From NCBI GenBank assembly GCA_005406025.1, contig BGZK01001434.1:89264-153263 (forward strand): 64,000 nucleotides of DNA, written 5' to 3'. The translations under genes were made by a program, and so were the position numbers. This document shows, piece after piece, positions 20,413 through 35,400 of this stretch. Numbering within the stretch: position 1 is the first letter of the stretch; each line of letters starts with the position of its first letter. Under the pieces are notes generated by a model, which saw nothing but the letters and a program-made list of their open reading frames with translations, did not search any database and was not told the origin of the DNA. This DNA comes from Eumeta japonica (taxonomy: Eukaryota; Arthropoda; Insecta; Lepidoptera; Psychidae).

Positions 20413-23400
20413 ATGTCTTGTAAAATGATAGTTCCAGTGGTTTTTTGTGTAGTGACCTTGTTCATTGATGGTGCGTTCAACTGTTGTTAAAATAATTATA
20501 ATTCGATTTAAGTTCAATAACGCAAATTATGTATTGCTTTGTTATAGGGACTTTGGGACAAGGCGAATGTACTGATATTCGTGGTCGGTTAATTTCTCAT
20601 GGTCTCCACTATATTCCTGGACCGGATACTTGTACTTTATGTATTTGCGATAATGGCCAGCCAAAAGTATGCAAGGCAGTCTTATGCTCTCCACCACAGG
20701 TAAAACCTAGACCTATAACCAATTACTGAATGTAGAACTCCAGTATATTGGACTAATACATATGATGTTATAATTATTGTTATTGCTTTCATGTATAAAT
20801 TTAATAATTATTATAATGACTATGTTCGTATATTCAAATTGGGATGCTTTGTTTGTTTGTTCAACAATTTCCGAATATTTACACGAATATTTAATAATAT
20901 TTAGAGTTCTATAGTCAAGATGACACCCCTATAGTTTTGCCATGTCAGTCCGTCTGTCTTTTTGTCTGCAGCTTAGCTCAAATACTGCTTTAAAGAGCAA
21001 AATTTTGTTAGAGTCAGGTTTACCCTCCTCTGCAGGGGTATACCTCGCATTCTTTTAAGGGTGGGATAGAAGTAAATAAACTCGATAAGTAGTAGAAATT
21101 TAGAAATGCTCTTTGTTTACTGACCTTATTCCAATAAAAACCTGCGAGGGTTCTGGCTAAGCTAAAATTTTGTTTTCAAATTTATTTAATACTTCCAGAA
21201 CCCTTTTCCTGTGCCAGGGAATGGGGGGCCAGAGTGGGGCAGGTGCTCCATCTTGCTCCATTGTGGGTATGCCCCCTATTCCCCTGCCAGCTTTATGGTT
21301 GTTTATGCATATGTGAAAAAAATCACAGTATTAATATATGTATATTGAAGTTTAAAGTTGATAAAGTGATAGTTATAAAACTATCATTGCTAGTAGGCTT
21401 TACAAGTTAATGAGTAGTCAACCAACTTGTAAAATGGACTTGGAGAAATAAAAAATGTAAAATTCAAAAATTATTTAGTTGTATTTTCTAGCAGAATACA
21501 CTGAGAACTTAATTAATATCTTTATAGTACAAAACAAAAAGCTTTCTAAGTCTGTATATTGTGATGGACAAGTACAGAACTCTACACTGCTCTGGCCTTA
21601 TACGCACTTTTGTAGTTTTATTAAATTACCGTGGGGTGGTATTTTCAGCAATATAGTGAACATTTAAATCAGTATTTATAGCACTTTAGAAAATACGCCA
21701 TTTATGATAACATCATAATTTATGTCATCATTTTAGAAAAAATGTTGAAATGATTTACCAGTTTTAAGATATTCTCATATTTGCTTTTGTTAATTCTTCA
21801 TGGTGAAGGTATGACCTGCGTAAAAGATACTAAATAAAGTTGATAATAGTAACTTTGCAGTTCCTTTTATTTTGATGTGTGAGTGTATTTCTTTCTGTAC
21901 TTTTTTGAAAATGATATCTACATAGCAGGGTAAAGACTTAAAGCTATTTGGAATAATGGAATTCCACAGTTTTAACATATATTACATTCTGTATAGATTA
22001 CTACAGAGAATGTAATATGCTAAAATTGGAATCCCTATTAAGCTAATCCCTTACAAGTATGTCAGGAGAGTCATCAAGAAAGAGTATTCTTTCTTAAAAG
22101 GCTGGCTAGTAACTCGTTTGGGGTTGTGTGTGTGTCCATGGTCACCATCAATCACATACTCTCTGGTTGTTCTCATATTTGTTTTGTTGTTTTTGAGATC
22201 TTTGTCTTCTATGTCAAAATCACTGTTTTTAAACTTTTAAAACCATTCGCGACATATTCTCTCACTCAAGGCAGCCTCATTATATGCTTCTATGAGCAAT
22301 CGATGTGACTAAACTCCAGATTTTTTTAAAATTAATGAAGTAAATTAAAAGTTCCCGCAAATAACCCTTATTTGGCTCAAATTTAGACATATTTGGATAA
22401 AAAAAATATATGATGCTAATATGAAGTTAATTATATGATGGGGTTATGTTATTCTTGAATTGGCAACCTAATTTTCAAGCCAGTTATCATCTGCGAATTC
22501 TGACATAAGCTTTGTGGCATGCCATCTCTCTCAAAACGGCAGAAACTTATTTGTAATCCTAATAATTAAAAACATTACTGATACTTCCGATTCTGAGTAG
22601 TTTGACAAGTTATCTCTTTTTTACAATCGCATTCTAATTGTTTGTCACAGTCAGGCAGTTGTTAGTTTTTTGCATATATTGTCTTTTATGGTTCCGACAT
22701 TTAATTTCGACTTATGACTAGATACGGTTTTGCTGGACTTTTGTGTTCGCTTGTGATTTGGATTATTTGTTAACCTTTGATTGACATTATTACCTACCAG
22801 ATAACTTGAATGAAGGAAACTATTTAGTTTGTGGAAAATTTAGTGACTATGCTGTTTTATAAAAAGAGATTATTAACATTTGCAGAAAGATGCATGATCG
22901 ATTTCATGTGGTATATCTTTAAGACATGTATATTAGACTGATCATAAAAAATTATATTTCTTGCGACTCTCTAAAAAACTTCCTTTTCATGAAAAAACAC
23001 TATATTTTTTTATTCAAAATGCCTCAAGACGATTTAAGATTTGGTAAAATCATATTATATAAAAATATACAGGATGGAATCAATCTATCATGCATCTTTC
23101 CGCAAATAATAATATCCTTTTTTAGAACAACTTTGTCAAAGTAATTATAATAAAAGTATATCATTGAAAATATGCTTATAAATAATATAAATCAATAAAA
23201 AGAAAACCCTACTCGGCCAAACGGCGCCGTGCGCCGCGTGGGGCGATGTAAGGGAGGCCAACGGTTGTATTACATTAGTCTCTGATTTTCCACATGTATT
23301 CCACTCACCTCTAAATAAACAAGGCAAACTGAAGCAAATTATCACGTAAACAATACTTCATATAACTTACGGACTGGCAGGGTGCAACTCCCCAACAATA

Positions 23401-26400
23401 ATCATATTTTCATATTTGATAGCAGTGAAAGGCATTGTTACTAAACAGTTAAACATTAATCCCACACATCCTTAATTTCAAAAACGTCAATATCGTAAAG
23501 GTAACACTTTATAATAAAATACTTAAACATTTAAAGCCGTGCGTCCGGTCGTTGACTTTAAATAAGCTTAACTCATCATAAAGCCTATATTTACAAGCAA
23601 GCATGTATGGACAGAAAGGGATGCAGTCATACAAAGAATGTAATGCTGTCTTCTTTTTTGCTCATGTGACTATTCTCTGTCTGCTGGCTAAACTCGCTTG
23701 TGCATGTTTATTCTTATATCATTGACGCTGTCTTTATTTTTAAAATAAGTATTGTCTATAATGTTCAATAGCTTTATACAAAAAATCTAATAAAAAAGTT
23801 AAAATGATAGTAAAAACTATAGTTTGTTAATGGCGTTTTTAAATTAGTTATGTAAAAGGTGCAGAGCGGAGCTCCACACATTCGTGAAATGTCTCTTTTG
23901 TTTGTAGTTGGAGTATGGATCATGATGTATGAGAGATTTAACTTTCTGCCACGAAATTTAGAATTTCAAAAATTCTGACTAAAAAAAATAATTGCATAAT
24001 GTTTAGAAGAAGGCAAAAATTTTGGAATTTTTGGATCAGCATACTATCATTATCATGTATATACAGCATGCATATAACATTCACTATACTGGCAAGATGC
24101 TGGTTTTGGAAAAATAGATAAAATCGTCAAGATTCTTGCTGGATGAAATATCTATATAGATAATTTAGCTTATATAGAATTCTCAAGTTGCAAGTCCTAC
24201 TTAGTTTTTTTTTCTTTTGTCTAAAATCAACTAATTATTTTAATAGATTTTTAGGGTCAATTTTTATTTCTTTTTTTTTAAATGATTTGTTTTTCTGGGA
24301 TAAAAAGTAGCATATACCTCGACCTTTGAACTATGTACATGCAAAAATGCCTCGATCATCTGTTGTGTGAACATAGAATAAACAAAGAAGTAAAGTCTCG
24401 AACCTACCTTCATATATATATATATGAACGTGTTTTAAATGTATAATGAATTTATATACATATATATATATATATATACAATAAATGTGAAATATATAAT
24501 TACAATATGAATTTCAGGATCTATCAAACTAATATTAAAAGTTCTTTTTAATGTCAGTCATTTATTTTGAATTTTTGTCTATGTAAATGCAGGATTGTCG
24601 TTCGTTTCGGGTTGGCAATACTTGCTGCGAATTCATTTGCCTGGATGACGTAGTGAAGCCAGTTGAAGGAGCTGAAGCCAATGTGCGTGTAGCAGCGGGC
24701 GGTGCTGCTGCCGTAGTTCTACTTACTATTGCTTTAGTGGTTTATCGCGTGCGTAAGCAGAAACGACGCCGATTGACTGCTGATGAAAGAAGTATCACTA
24801 GCATAGGGTATAGAATTTTTTGAAGTCACTCCATGTATTAGATTTTGAATTTCGACTTTAATTTAATTTTTATGTTTTTAAAAGTGCCTCTTGGTTTCTG
24901 TTATGATAAGTGACCAACCTATTTTTTTCCATTAGTGTCATAAAATATGTGTCAAAGAACCTATTTACTACTGAATAATAGCAAAAATGACTATTACAAG
25001 AGCTTGAAAATGCCTACATTGGAAACAAACAATAGTGAAATAGTTCCTAGAGGTTTGGTTCTGCATTTATCAATATGCGTAACCAACATAACTTGTGTAC
25101 AATTCAATAGCCTACTTCTAGACTTTTTCTTAGCAGAGGCTTAAAACTACTATAGGTTTATTACAGGCCTTTATAATGATAATCAGTTCATATCTATATT
25201 CCATTATTATAATTTTTTCTCCCATTATTATGGGAGAAAAAATGCATGTTAAATTGTTTTTTCATTTTTATTTCTGGCTGTTATGCAATTTCCATTGACT
25301 GATGAATTTTTAAAATTGTAGGTATATAAGTGGAAGTATTGGCTATGTAACTACAAATTCTGAAGCTGGTTTGGCTGCATGGAAACCTTCCAGTAATTAT
25401 ATGCCACGAGGTGAAGCTCCACCACCATATGATGAAGCTATCGCTCAGTCACGTGCTGATGTTTTACGGTAATTTCTGTTTTAAGTTTTTATTATTATCA
25501 TTTGCAATATTAAGATAAGAGTTAAATTAATGGAAACAAATTTAATAAATATCATTTTCAATATAAATAAAAAAAATTTTAGTTTTTCTATCACTACATA
25601 AGACTAAGACTTTTTTTATGTTGTCTACTAATTCATTTTCGGACTCGCGCTAAAGATTCCAAACTGAATGATAAAAAAACACAGTTTCCTCCATTTTTTT
25701 CGGGGCGATGATTTACGTAAATATTCATTTCATCAAAAAAATTGCTTAGAAACCAAATGTTTTTAAAAGAACTGTCGAAATATGTGCCACATGTTGATGT
25801 TTGCTGAAAAATATTTTTTTTGAGTTCTGTTACATGTGCTCCCTAGAAATATTTATTTTTGTTATTTAACTACTAAACTAAATAGCGGCTTAGACAAGAC
25901 GCCTATACTATAAATTTCATCAATTTTGTAGTTTTTGAGTAAAATGCTTGTGTCATAGACAGACAGACATGGACCGATATGACAAAACAAAAAAGGTTCC
26001 GTTTTTGCCATTTTGGTTCATAACCCTAAAAATGACTTTATCTTTAATTTAATCTTAAATACAAGTTTAATTTAGAGACAAAACTGTATCTGAAATCTTT
26101 ATATAATAAGTTTACACAAGAGACAAGTTTTGTTCTTCGTGTTCCATACCTTCAGATGATGAAAAAACAGAATCCTAATAGGATCATTTATGTATCCATT
26201 TGTCTGTCCATCTGTAACAGTCACAATTTGCAGGACTGATACCACTGACGTGGATTTTGTTATGCTACCACTGACGTACATATAGTATACGCATGTTTCT
26301 TTGAAGACCCCCTGACACATCAATAGGATATAACTCTGGTGATTATTGTAGTCTTTATTTAGACACATTCAAATGAGATAGGGCTATTAAAAAAACAATA

Positions 26401-29400
26401 AATTCATAAAAAAGTATTTATTAAACAACAACATCAGAGTAATGAAAGTTATATTTTTTAAAAACAACACAAAAATATTCTCTAACAATAAGAACTTTTT
26501 TTTCGTTACATTAAGTACTAAGAATGGTTTTAATTAGAAAAAAACCACAATCACTATAAATTGTAACATAAAGCATTTTTAAAAATAGTTGTTGCACATT
26601 GGCTTAGAGCATTCCAAGTAGACCGGTTTACAGCAAGCTTGACAGCCATACCGAGTTTTGAGACATTTCAGTGTGAAACATATAATAATAATAAACAATA
26701 TTAAAAAAAAGTTACACTAACACTGTACCACATACGTCTGGTTGTCAAACTTACCTGCCTAGGGAAGTATCACATGTCCGCTGTCTACCTAGGAAACTAC
26801 CAATAGTATGCGTAGAAATTTTCGTGCTAAATGAAGTTTTTAATGGAAAACCGTTTGGATGACGAACCATATACATATGTCAGTGGCTAGGGTTTAAATT
26901 GACATTTGGTACACATACATATGTCTGTGGGCCAACACGGACGTGTAATTTAAATAAATGAATTTTAAATACGAGGGTCTTTTGTAATTTTAAAGTAAAT
27001 AAATAGTTTTTAAGTTTGGTATGTTATGTGAATTCTGTATTTTCAAGAGAATCTCATGAATTTTCAGTTTGCGGTTTTGTTAGTTTAGGCTTTGTCAGAT
27101 GAATTGTAAGCTAGTTTAAAATCGAAATTAATCTACATATTAGAATATTCCTGGAGAAAATCTACTTTAAAACTCAACTCACTTATCACAATGGAAACAA
27201 TGGTATGACTGGTCTAGACAAAAACTTGGACTGTCTATGGACTTGTCTTTTTGAAGGGTATTGACTACACAAGTCCATAGACAACTAAATATCTATGTTT
27301 TCTCAGCATGGGAATAACATTCTCATTCATAAATCGGTTAATCAATCACCCTTTAAATATTCATGATATAAGAGAAGTTTTCATAGATTGTCCTTCCATC
27401 GCGAAAATATTATATACTTTCAAATTTAGCATTTACCAATTGCACATTTTATCATCCAATGATTAATAATAAATGAATATTTAAGAAGACATACCATTCG
27501 TTTATTTACATTAATAACAATTACATGAGAAATTAAAGTGTACAAGAGAAATAGTATACAGCTCTTATATTTTTAGCGAAGGAGGGATTTTGATAAGGCC
27601 TTTTATTGGTCTTCCTGAATTATTTTTATCATGATATAGCAAATTTTTATTTTTTCTATAATGTAATAGATATATAGTATTTAAAAACATATATAAAAAT
27701 AAATATACTTTTAGTGTTGTTAGCTAGACTTTTATAAAAATAATTATTGGGTACAGATAGTATATTAATAATTTTTTGTACACATTTTGTGATTATCTCG
27801 CCACTAGTATATAAAAAAAAAAAAAACTTTAAACACAAAAATGCAATGGATAGTGGTTGTTGCTATTTATATTTATAAATTTTAGAAGTAATATAAGAGA
27901 TATAATTTGAAAATGAAAGGAGAGGCTGATAAACGGCCTCCTCCTCGTATCTAGTTAGATAAGTAAATTATGTAAATGAGATCAATAAACTTTCCTAAAT
28001 TGTTTTGTTTGAAAGACATTCCTAATTTTTTATTGTTAAATAAACATAGAACAAAATCATTAAAAATTTTAAGAAATATAATGTCTTATTTAGTGTTAAA
28101 TTAGTATTAACATATGTATTCATTAGCTGAGAGTCAGTAACACCTTTTTCATCATGCAAGACAGACTATAAATATGTTTTGTATGCATTAACAAATGATA
28201 AAAACTTTTTTAGTGTAGTCAAATAACTTTGAAATTAGATTTTACTGTGGTTCTAGATTGTGTACAAACCAATTTAGGAAAAGTTTTTTAATATGTGCTT
28301 GATATGCTATTTGATAGTTCACCATTGTTTTGATGCTTGCAATAACATTTACGAATATCATAGTATGGTATGTAACTATAGTTTCGATTTTTTATATAAC
28401 TATGAAATATTTCAATAATAATGAAAAAATAATTCGAAACTATGACGAACAATCGCAAATTCGCTATTAACATATTATTTATTTGAAAGATTAACGAGAA
28501 TGCACATATAGCAAAAATGGTGATTAAAAATGGGTCATGATTTGCTTTATTTTTAAATGAATGAAAATTGCGTTCCTGGCGGTTGCCGCGTAGATACTTC
28601 AGCGTCGTCGGCCTGCGCAAAAGGTCAAAAGGCTCGGCCTCCTGGTAGGTAAAAATAGATTTTTGTATTATGATAATCTTTGAAATACCTAAAAAATCTC
28701 TAGTTTGATTTTTTTCGCTATTGTTTCAGGATGACTAATGAATGTGGTTTCCAACGGAATTCCCCTGCATTACTAGAGAGTCTCGCCAGAAATGACGACT
28801 CCAGAGACTGCCCTGGACATGCTTATATTAATATTGGTCGACCCGTGACGCAGGTACGAATGTTAACTTATAATTACCGACAATTAAAAATGGTGATGTA
28901 TTTATAATTTTTCTTATTATATTTTAGGAAATTGGGTCGATCGTATCATGCATGATTGACCCCTCATTGCATTAGACGTCTGTTAAATCATTTTTGTGTG
29001 TTAATCAGCAATTAAAGGCTATTTAACTCTTGATGGGCTTCTAAAAATTTATAATTACATGGTACGATTGACCCTTTATGCATGGCACTAAGTATCGATG
29101 AATAAAAGTTTCAGTATTTAGTGCACCTTTCATATTTATCGAATGCCCTTTATAAATATGATAAACAGGTAGCTAATAATCAAAGTTCGTGCCTAAACGC
29201 ACCGCTTCTGCAAACTGTACATGGAATGGAAGCCAGGGAGATACCAAATGTTGTGACACATCACGCTGTTCCACCTAATGGTAATCTTTTAATAATTTTT
29301 ATTTAGATACTTTTTCATTTATTTTATGTTAATAATATTTGCCGTTTAGGTTCTCTATAGAGGTTTTATTATGTATCTACATTGTCATGTGGTAATGCGA

Positions 29401-32400
29401 ATGTCATAGACAAATATTGTTCAGTGACTTTGGGATTATGTCTTTAAAGAGGCCAACATGTACTGAGATAAGAAAGGATAGACATGAAATATGGTATTGG
29501 GCAGACTTTGAGTAAATGATTGGTGATAGAGTACTGGAGCGATTTTTAGAGTTCTCTGCGTTTTGAGGACAAATGAACGTAATGAAGACCAGTTAAACAA
29601 TCATTTTCCTTTTGATAAATTGTCTCAACTTGAGTGGTGTTCTCAACCATTGTATATGTATATATATGCTTGTAAAATATTGTTTACGTACATATCAATT
29701 ATTACTTTTTTCCAAAAGTACTGAATGGTACAATGTATATAATTTTACTAATATTATAAATGTGGAATATTATATGTTTGGATGTTTGTTACTCAATAAT
29801 GCTTTAATGACTGACTAAAATCAGTTGAAACTTTACATTAATATAGCTTATATATCAGAATGAATGAGCTTCGTTCACGCGGATGGAGCTGCATTGAATT
29901 ATGTATATTTTGCACAAAATCAAATCATGGTGACAGGTATGATCGGTCGATATATAAGATGAAAGAATTTATTCGAAGATCACGCGGGCAGAGTTGCGGG
30001 CAAATAAATGTAATAAGTTATTATATATTACATAAAATAATAATTTTTGAAATACCATCAGTATAATTATTTTTACATAGAACTGTTAAGTATCTTTTCA
30101 ACAATTTAATAAATATTAATAAGTAAGTTTATAATCCTTAGAAATATCTAAATGATGAATTATTAGTTTTTCTTTTCAATAAAGTGACAATATTTTAATG
30201 GGAATTTTGTACTACTTGATATGATTTTCTTCTACTGAGGATGGATCTATCAGTTTACATTTAATTTTAAAAGTCTAAATTTTTTAAAATTTATGTGACT
30301 ATTAATGTGATAATATACACTGATTATAGAATAATAACAGAAATAATCTAAATAATGTAGATCTCCCAAATTATAGGTCCGATTGATTTGAAATTTCGCA
30401 TGGTTACTCTTTTCGGAACTTAGACACTTACTAAGAATGGATTTCTTTCAAATCCTAACAAAAAAAAAAATAATTTTTCATTTTATGTCTATGCGAGCGG
30501 AGCCGTGAGTAAAAGCTAGTATTTATATATAATCAGATTCTTGACAAAATTGTTAACCAATGTAAATTTAATTGTGTCACCAAAGCAGTCTTGTACCTAA
30601 AGAATTTAGATACTGTTATCTTGGAAAAAACAGTGAGATGGAGACTAAAATCGAAAATAATCCGGAATTTGCGTTGGAGTCGTACATAGAATTCTCCATT
30701 TATATATCTGAAGCTAATATGTAAAATAAATTCTCGATTTTTTTTGATATTTCATAATTTAAATAGTTATTGTATAAAACAAGAATTAATATCTCTTTCA
30801 ACATTACCTTACTTTATTTATATGTTAAACTTTATTAGACCTAGAAAAATATTCTTGCAGTGTCCGTGGGATTCCCTAGTGCCATACGTCTCACTGGTTC
30901 TTTGGGAACAATTACAAATCGTGGTCTACTAAGTCTTCTCCAAAGAGAACCTGTTCCAGGTTTTGAGAGACCACATAACGTACCTGGATTCTATACTAAT
31001 ACTGGAGCATTGGCTATGCACAGTTCTCTGTAAGTATCCTTAGCTTTGTAAAATCAATTAAAGCTTTTGAAAGTATTACCTTATACAATATTACTTTAAA
31101 ATAATATCTTGGATTCTTAAAATGTTCATATAATAATTTTTTGATATATAGAATATTCAGGCTGTTTTCTTTGTAAATTGATGTATGTTAGTTATTTCTG
31201 CAATTATATTATTGATAACAATTATAATCATTGAGAGAAACAGTTGTGAAATGTAGACAGCATCAATCTTAATTATTCCATATTATGCAGAATGCATTTT
31301 ATCGTGCATCTTTTCGCATATTTTCATAATCTTTTCCCTTTACAAAACAATTTTGCTAAAGAAAGCATAGTCATTGAAGTATCAGTTTCTGCGAAAAATG
31401 CCTTAAAACATGTATGTAGAAATGTCCTACTGACAACCTTAGAACAGCTGCCGCGTAAGTACTGTGCCGCAGCATACCGCGCGGTCGGCCACCCGATTGC
31501 GCCCGCGCTTGCAGTGTAGCTGAGTATTTATTAGGGTTGTAATTATATTATGTTATACGTAACTATTTTTAAAATGATATATTTTGTGATAATTACTTTG
31601 GCAAAGTTATTCTAAAAAAAAGATAAATAAATATTTGTAATAAGAAGCATGATAAAATCCACCTGTATAAGGTTATTTAGGATAATTAACAGGTAAATTC
31701 TATTCATTTTGGGGCAATATTTCATGAAATTCTTTTAATAATTAAATATGCAGGAGTTGATAATATAAATGTATCAATGACCAAGAAGTGTGGTTCCCAA
31801 ATTTGGGTGTAAATCTTTTAAACATTGCCTCTTCATATGAATTTTGAGATTTCAAATATTGTATTTAATATCATCTAGCTCATAGAATTTTAAAATTTAT
31901 ATGTATTTAGAATTTACATTTGAAAATATAGAAACACATACAGTTTATAATTGATATTACGTAATGCAATTAATGTGATTACATTTAAGTTGTAGTCCTT
32001 ATTTTATATTTAAAAATTGTGCTAAAATATTTATTTTTGTTTTTTCAGTCATCGAACAATCCCGCGTATTTCAACAGCAATCGACACAACAATTCTCGAC
32101 ACGGCAATATCTAATTTTAACCGAACAGATAGATCTCTGCAAAACGAAATCCGCAGGTCCTTCCATAAGCCCAACGAGAATAACAGGCACTGCCTGAACG
32201 ATACAGGGCGTAGTATGCCGCGGAATTTGAATCTCGCTTCTAATTCCGAAATGAGCCGTAGTGTCGAGCCAAGTTTACCACAGATCGAAAACAGTAATTC
32301 CAATATAGCGGTCAATCGACTCAAAAATCATAATGAAGAACAAAGTGTTGAACCGAAACCGACTCCGAAGATAGTGAAACCCGTGGTACCTCCGCCGGAG

Positions 32401-35400
32401 AATACGCCGCCAGCACAGACATTGCCACTCACCATTGATAGGGTTATTGATTTTTGTTAATGTATTTGAAATACATATTCTTTTGGGCCTTTAGATTTAG
32501 TTGCGTATTTAACAATTTTATTAAATTATATATGTGATTATGGAATCGATCATGCGTCTTTCCGCAAATATTCATAATCTTTTTTAGAATAACTTTGTTG
32601 AAGAAACCATAGTCATTGAAGTAGCTATTTCTGAGTAAAATAGTTTAGAACATGTACTAAAAATTCAAGAAGTCATAACTTTAGTTAGTAAGAGCTGACG
32701 ATTGTCCATTATGCCGTGCCCCCCTCCACCCCCAATTTCACGTTGCCAAGCGCGAGGCGTGGCCAACAGTTATCTGCGTCCCACAGCTGCCGCCGGTCGC
32801 GAACTTGCACCGCGGCTATAGTATTTTCCTTATTCGCTGTTTTTTTAATTTTTTACGATAAAAATGTTTTTGTAATCATAGTATAGTATTAGTGTTAGGT
32901 TTATGATATTGACGTTTTTGAAACCAAGATTGTGTGTGATTAATATTGAAGTGTTTAAACAATGCCTTCCACTGGTATCGAATATGTAAACATGATTTAA
33001 TGTTGGGGAGTTTGCTGCGGTGTTGCTGCGGCGGTTGCAAAGGTGACATTGCTGCGGCTCTAAGACTTTATAGTGAAACTTACTCTGACAGTCAACAACC
33101 TACAAGTCCGCAAATGATATTACGTGCTATGTAACGTTTACGTGATAATTTGCCTTAGTTTGCCTTAATTGTTTAGAGGTGAGTGGAACATGTGAAAAAT
33201 CAAAGACTAATTTAATGATTCCATCGGTGACCTTTACATTATTGACAACATTAAGTGTCATTTGTAGGTAGGTGACTAGATAAATTCTTTAAAAATAATG
33301 GATTGCGAAGCCCGAGCATGGGGCAAAATTCGTGTTCGTTCGCGTGCCGCCGCAACTTGACGACCGCACTCGCGCTTGTATTCTGGCCGAACATTTATTA
33401 GGATTGTCCAAATTTTTCATAATTGTTTTTTCAATGATATATTTTTGTTATAGTTACTTTGGCAAAGTTGTTTTAAAAAAGAAGGAGATTATGAATTTTG
33501 CGAAAAGATACATGATCGATTCCATTCTGTGTATACTTAATATTAAATACATACATTTGCATCTGCTACAAATTATAATGATTTCGTTAGTAATGTTTAA
33601 CTAGATGCTTCTTATATTTTATCCTTTTGTTTTAGCACTGATTCTTTATTTTAATTTTATTCTCTAGGTGCTATGTGCCTGTATTATGAAAAACTACAAC
33701 TGATCATATGTAGATAGAAGCTTGTTTATGGTTTAAGATACCTTAATATAATTTTAGTGAGTTTTAAAATGAAAACTATATTTATATAGTTTATGTAAAA
33801 TATTATATAAACATTTGACACATGGCTTATAAATAGCATAGTCCCATTGAAAGTTCAGTACTATAATTTTGCCTAAAATGCTTACAATGACCAAAGCTCA
33901 AGTTGAGGTAGAATTATTTTTTCGCATATAGTTTATTTAAATAGTTTTCATATATAGCAATAATCATATTTGCTTAATTGGAATATTAGGATTTTGTTAC
34001 CAAACTTAAGTTCACAAATAAGCTTTACTAGTACTTTGATCAAATATTTAATAAACATAATACACGATGTCATTCCTAAACAGAAATTTATTTTGCATCA
34101 TTTTGTATTATTTCAATTTTGTTTCTGGATGATCAATCCTAATAACAACTTGCAGCCATCGTGCGTATGCAGTTACGAAGGAGAGGCTGCTCCGGGTAAC
34201 GAGGACGGTGACGCCGACGATTATCGGAGCGAATGCGAAAACTGCAAGTCAGCTAGTAGCTCAAGGTAAGCAGTGGCAGATTGCCCATAAGACCAACTAC
34301 GCTGGGGTTTAGGACAGCCAGATATTAAAGGTGGTTAATCGTGGCAACTAAACTGATGCAAACATTTATGAAATGAAGCCGCGACGGAGCGGCTGGTACT
34401 ACACGGCCTAAGGCAGTCAAAACTGCTAGTCCGTCTCAAAAGAGAAGTCGCTTTTCTTTAACTGTTATTAAGGAAATATGTATAAATTGTGGAATGCAAA
34501 ATCCTCCCAATTTTGACTTCTCTCTATATGTACAAGGACTTATTTTTTAACAAGTCATACATGTTGGCCTTGTAATATTGCATATTACAAGGCCAACTAC
34601 TATGTACTCAAATGATGTACATACTTACTATTGAATTTTATAAAAGTAACTTAATTTATTTACATTTATAATTATTGGGTAACATATTGTTTGTTTGTCT
34701 TAAAAAAAAAACAGAAAAATTATTGATAAAAAATAATATGTGATAATAAAAATTCTTTGCTTTCTCTGTGATCAAAAAAGTAAATTCCTATATCATTTTT
34801 TTTTTCTAGTTAAATTGATTGTGTTACATAGTTCTACTTTCAATTACCTCTAATAATAATCAGTAAACAATATTTAATAGACATGATAAAAAAGGGGTGA
34901 CTTGTTGATCGCTTTTAAGAATTTATTTTCCTGTGTCTCTGTCAGTGTTGTGTTTCCCGTCGTAGAACATGTACATTGGTATTCAATGGCTACAGGTGGG
35001 TCCTAGAGGAGGGCTGGGTGGAAGAAGCTGAGGACGGTACACAGACGCTGCAGCGCCGCGCTCCCCCGCCCGCCGCACCACCGCCCGCTACCGCAACCCT
35101 CCCACAGCCCGTCACTAAACAGAGGTATCATAGATTCTAATAAATGATTCACATTGTGCACATATAGTGTGTATATTGAAGTACTATTAATGTAAATATT
35201 GTTTACATTTTTCTGTCTGTTTTCATTTCTTTTCTATGTTTTATTTTTCCCTTCATGCTGCAAGCATATATGTATATTAATTTTGTCCACACTTTACTAA
35301 AAATTGCATATATAGCTCTATAAAAGTATAGTGTTTACTGTTTATCTTTTTTTGTTAAACAATTTGAGAAAATCTATTTCAGCCATCTTTTATTTTAATA

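Noticed and set aside
28288..28620. 110-codon minus-strand ORF
   Set aside because: Mostly AT-rich intron translated as Ile/Asn/Phe; its GC-rich start is antisense to the candidate cassette exon.
32946..33134. Extra exon of the DGCR2 homologue
   Set aside because: It lies between the inverted ends of a repeat and reads as a transposase helix-turn-helix with a stop; host exons join without it.
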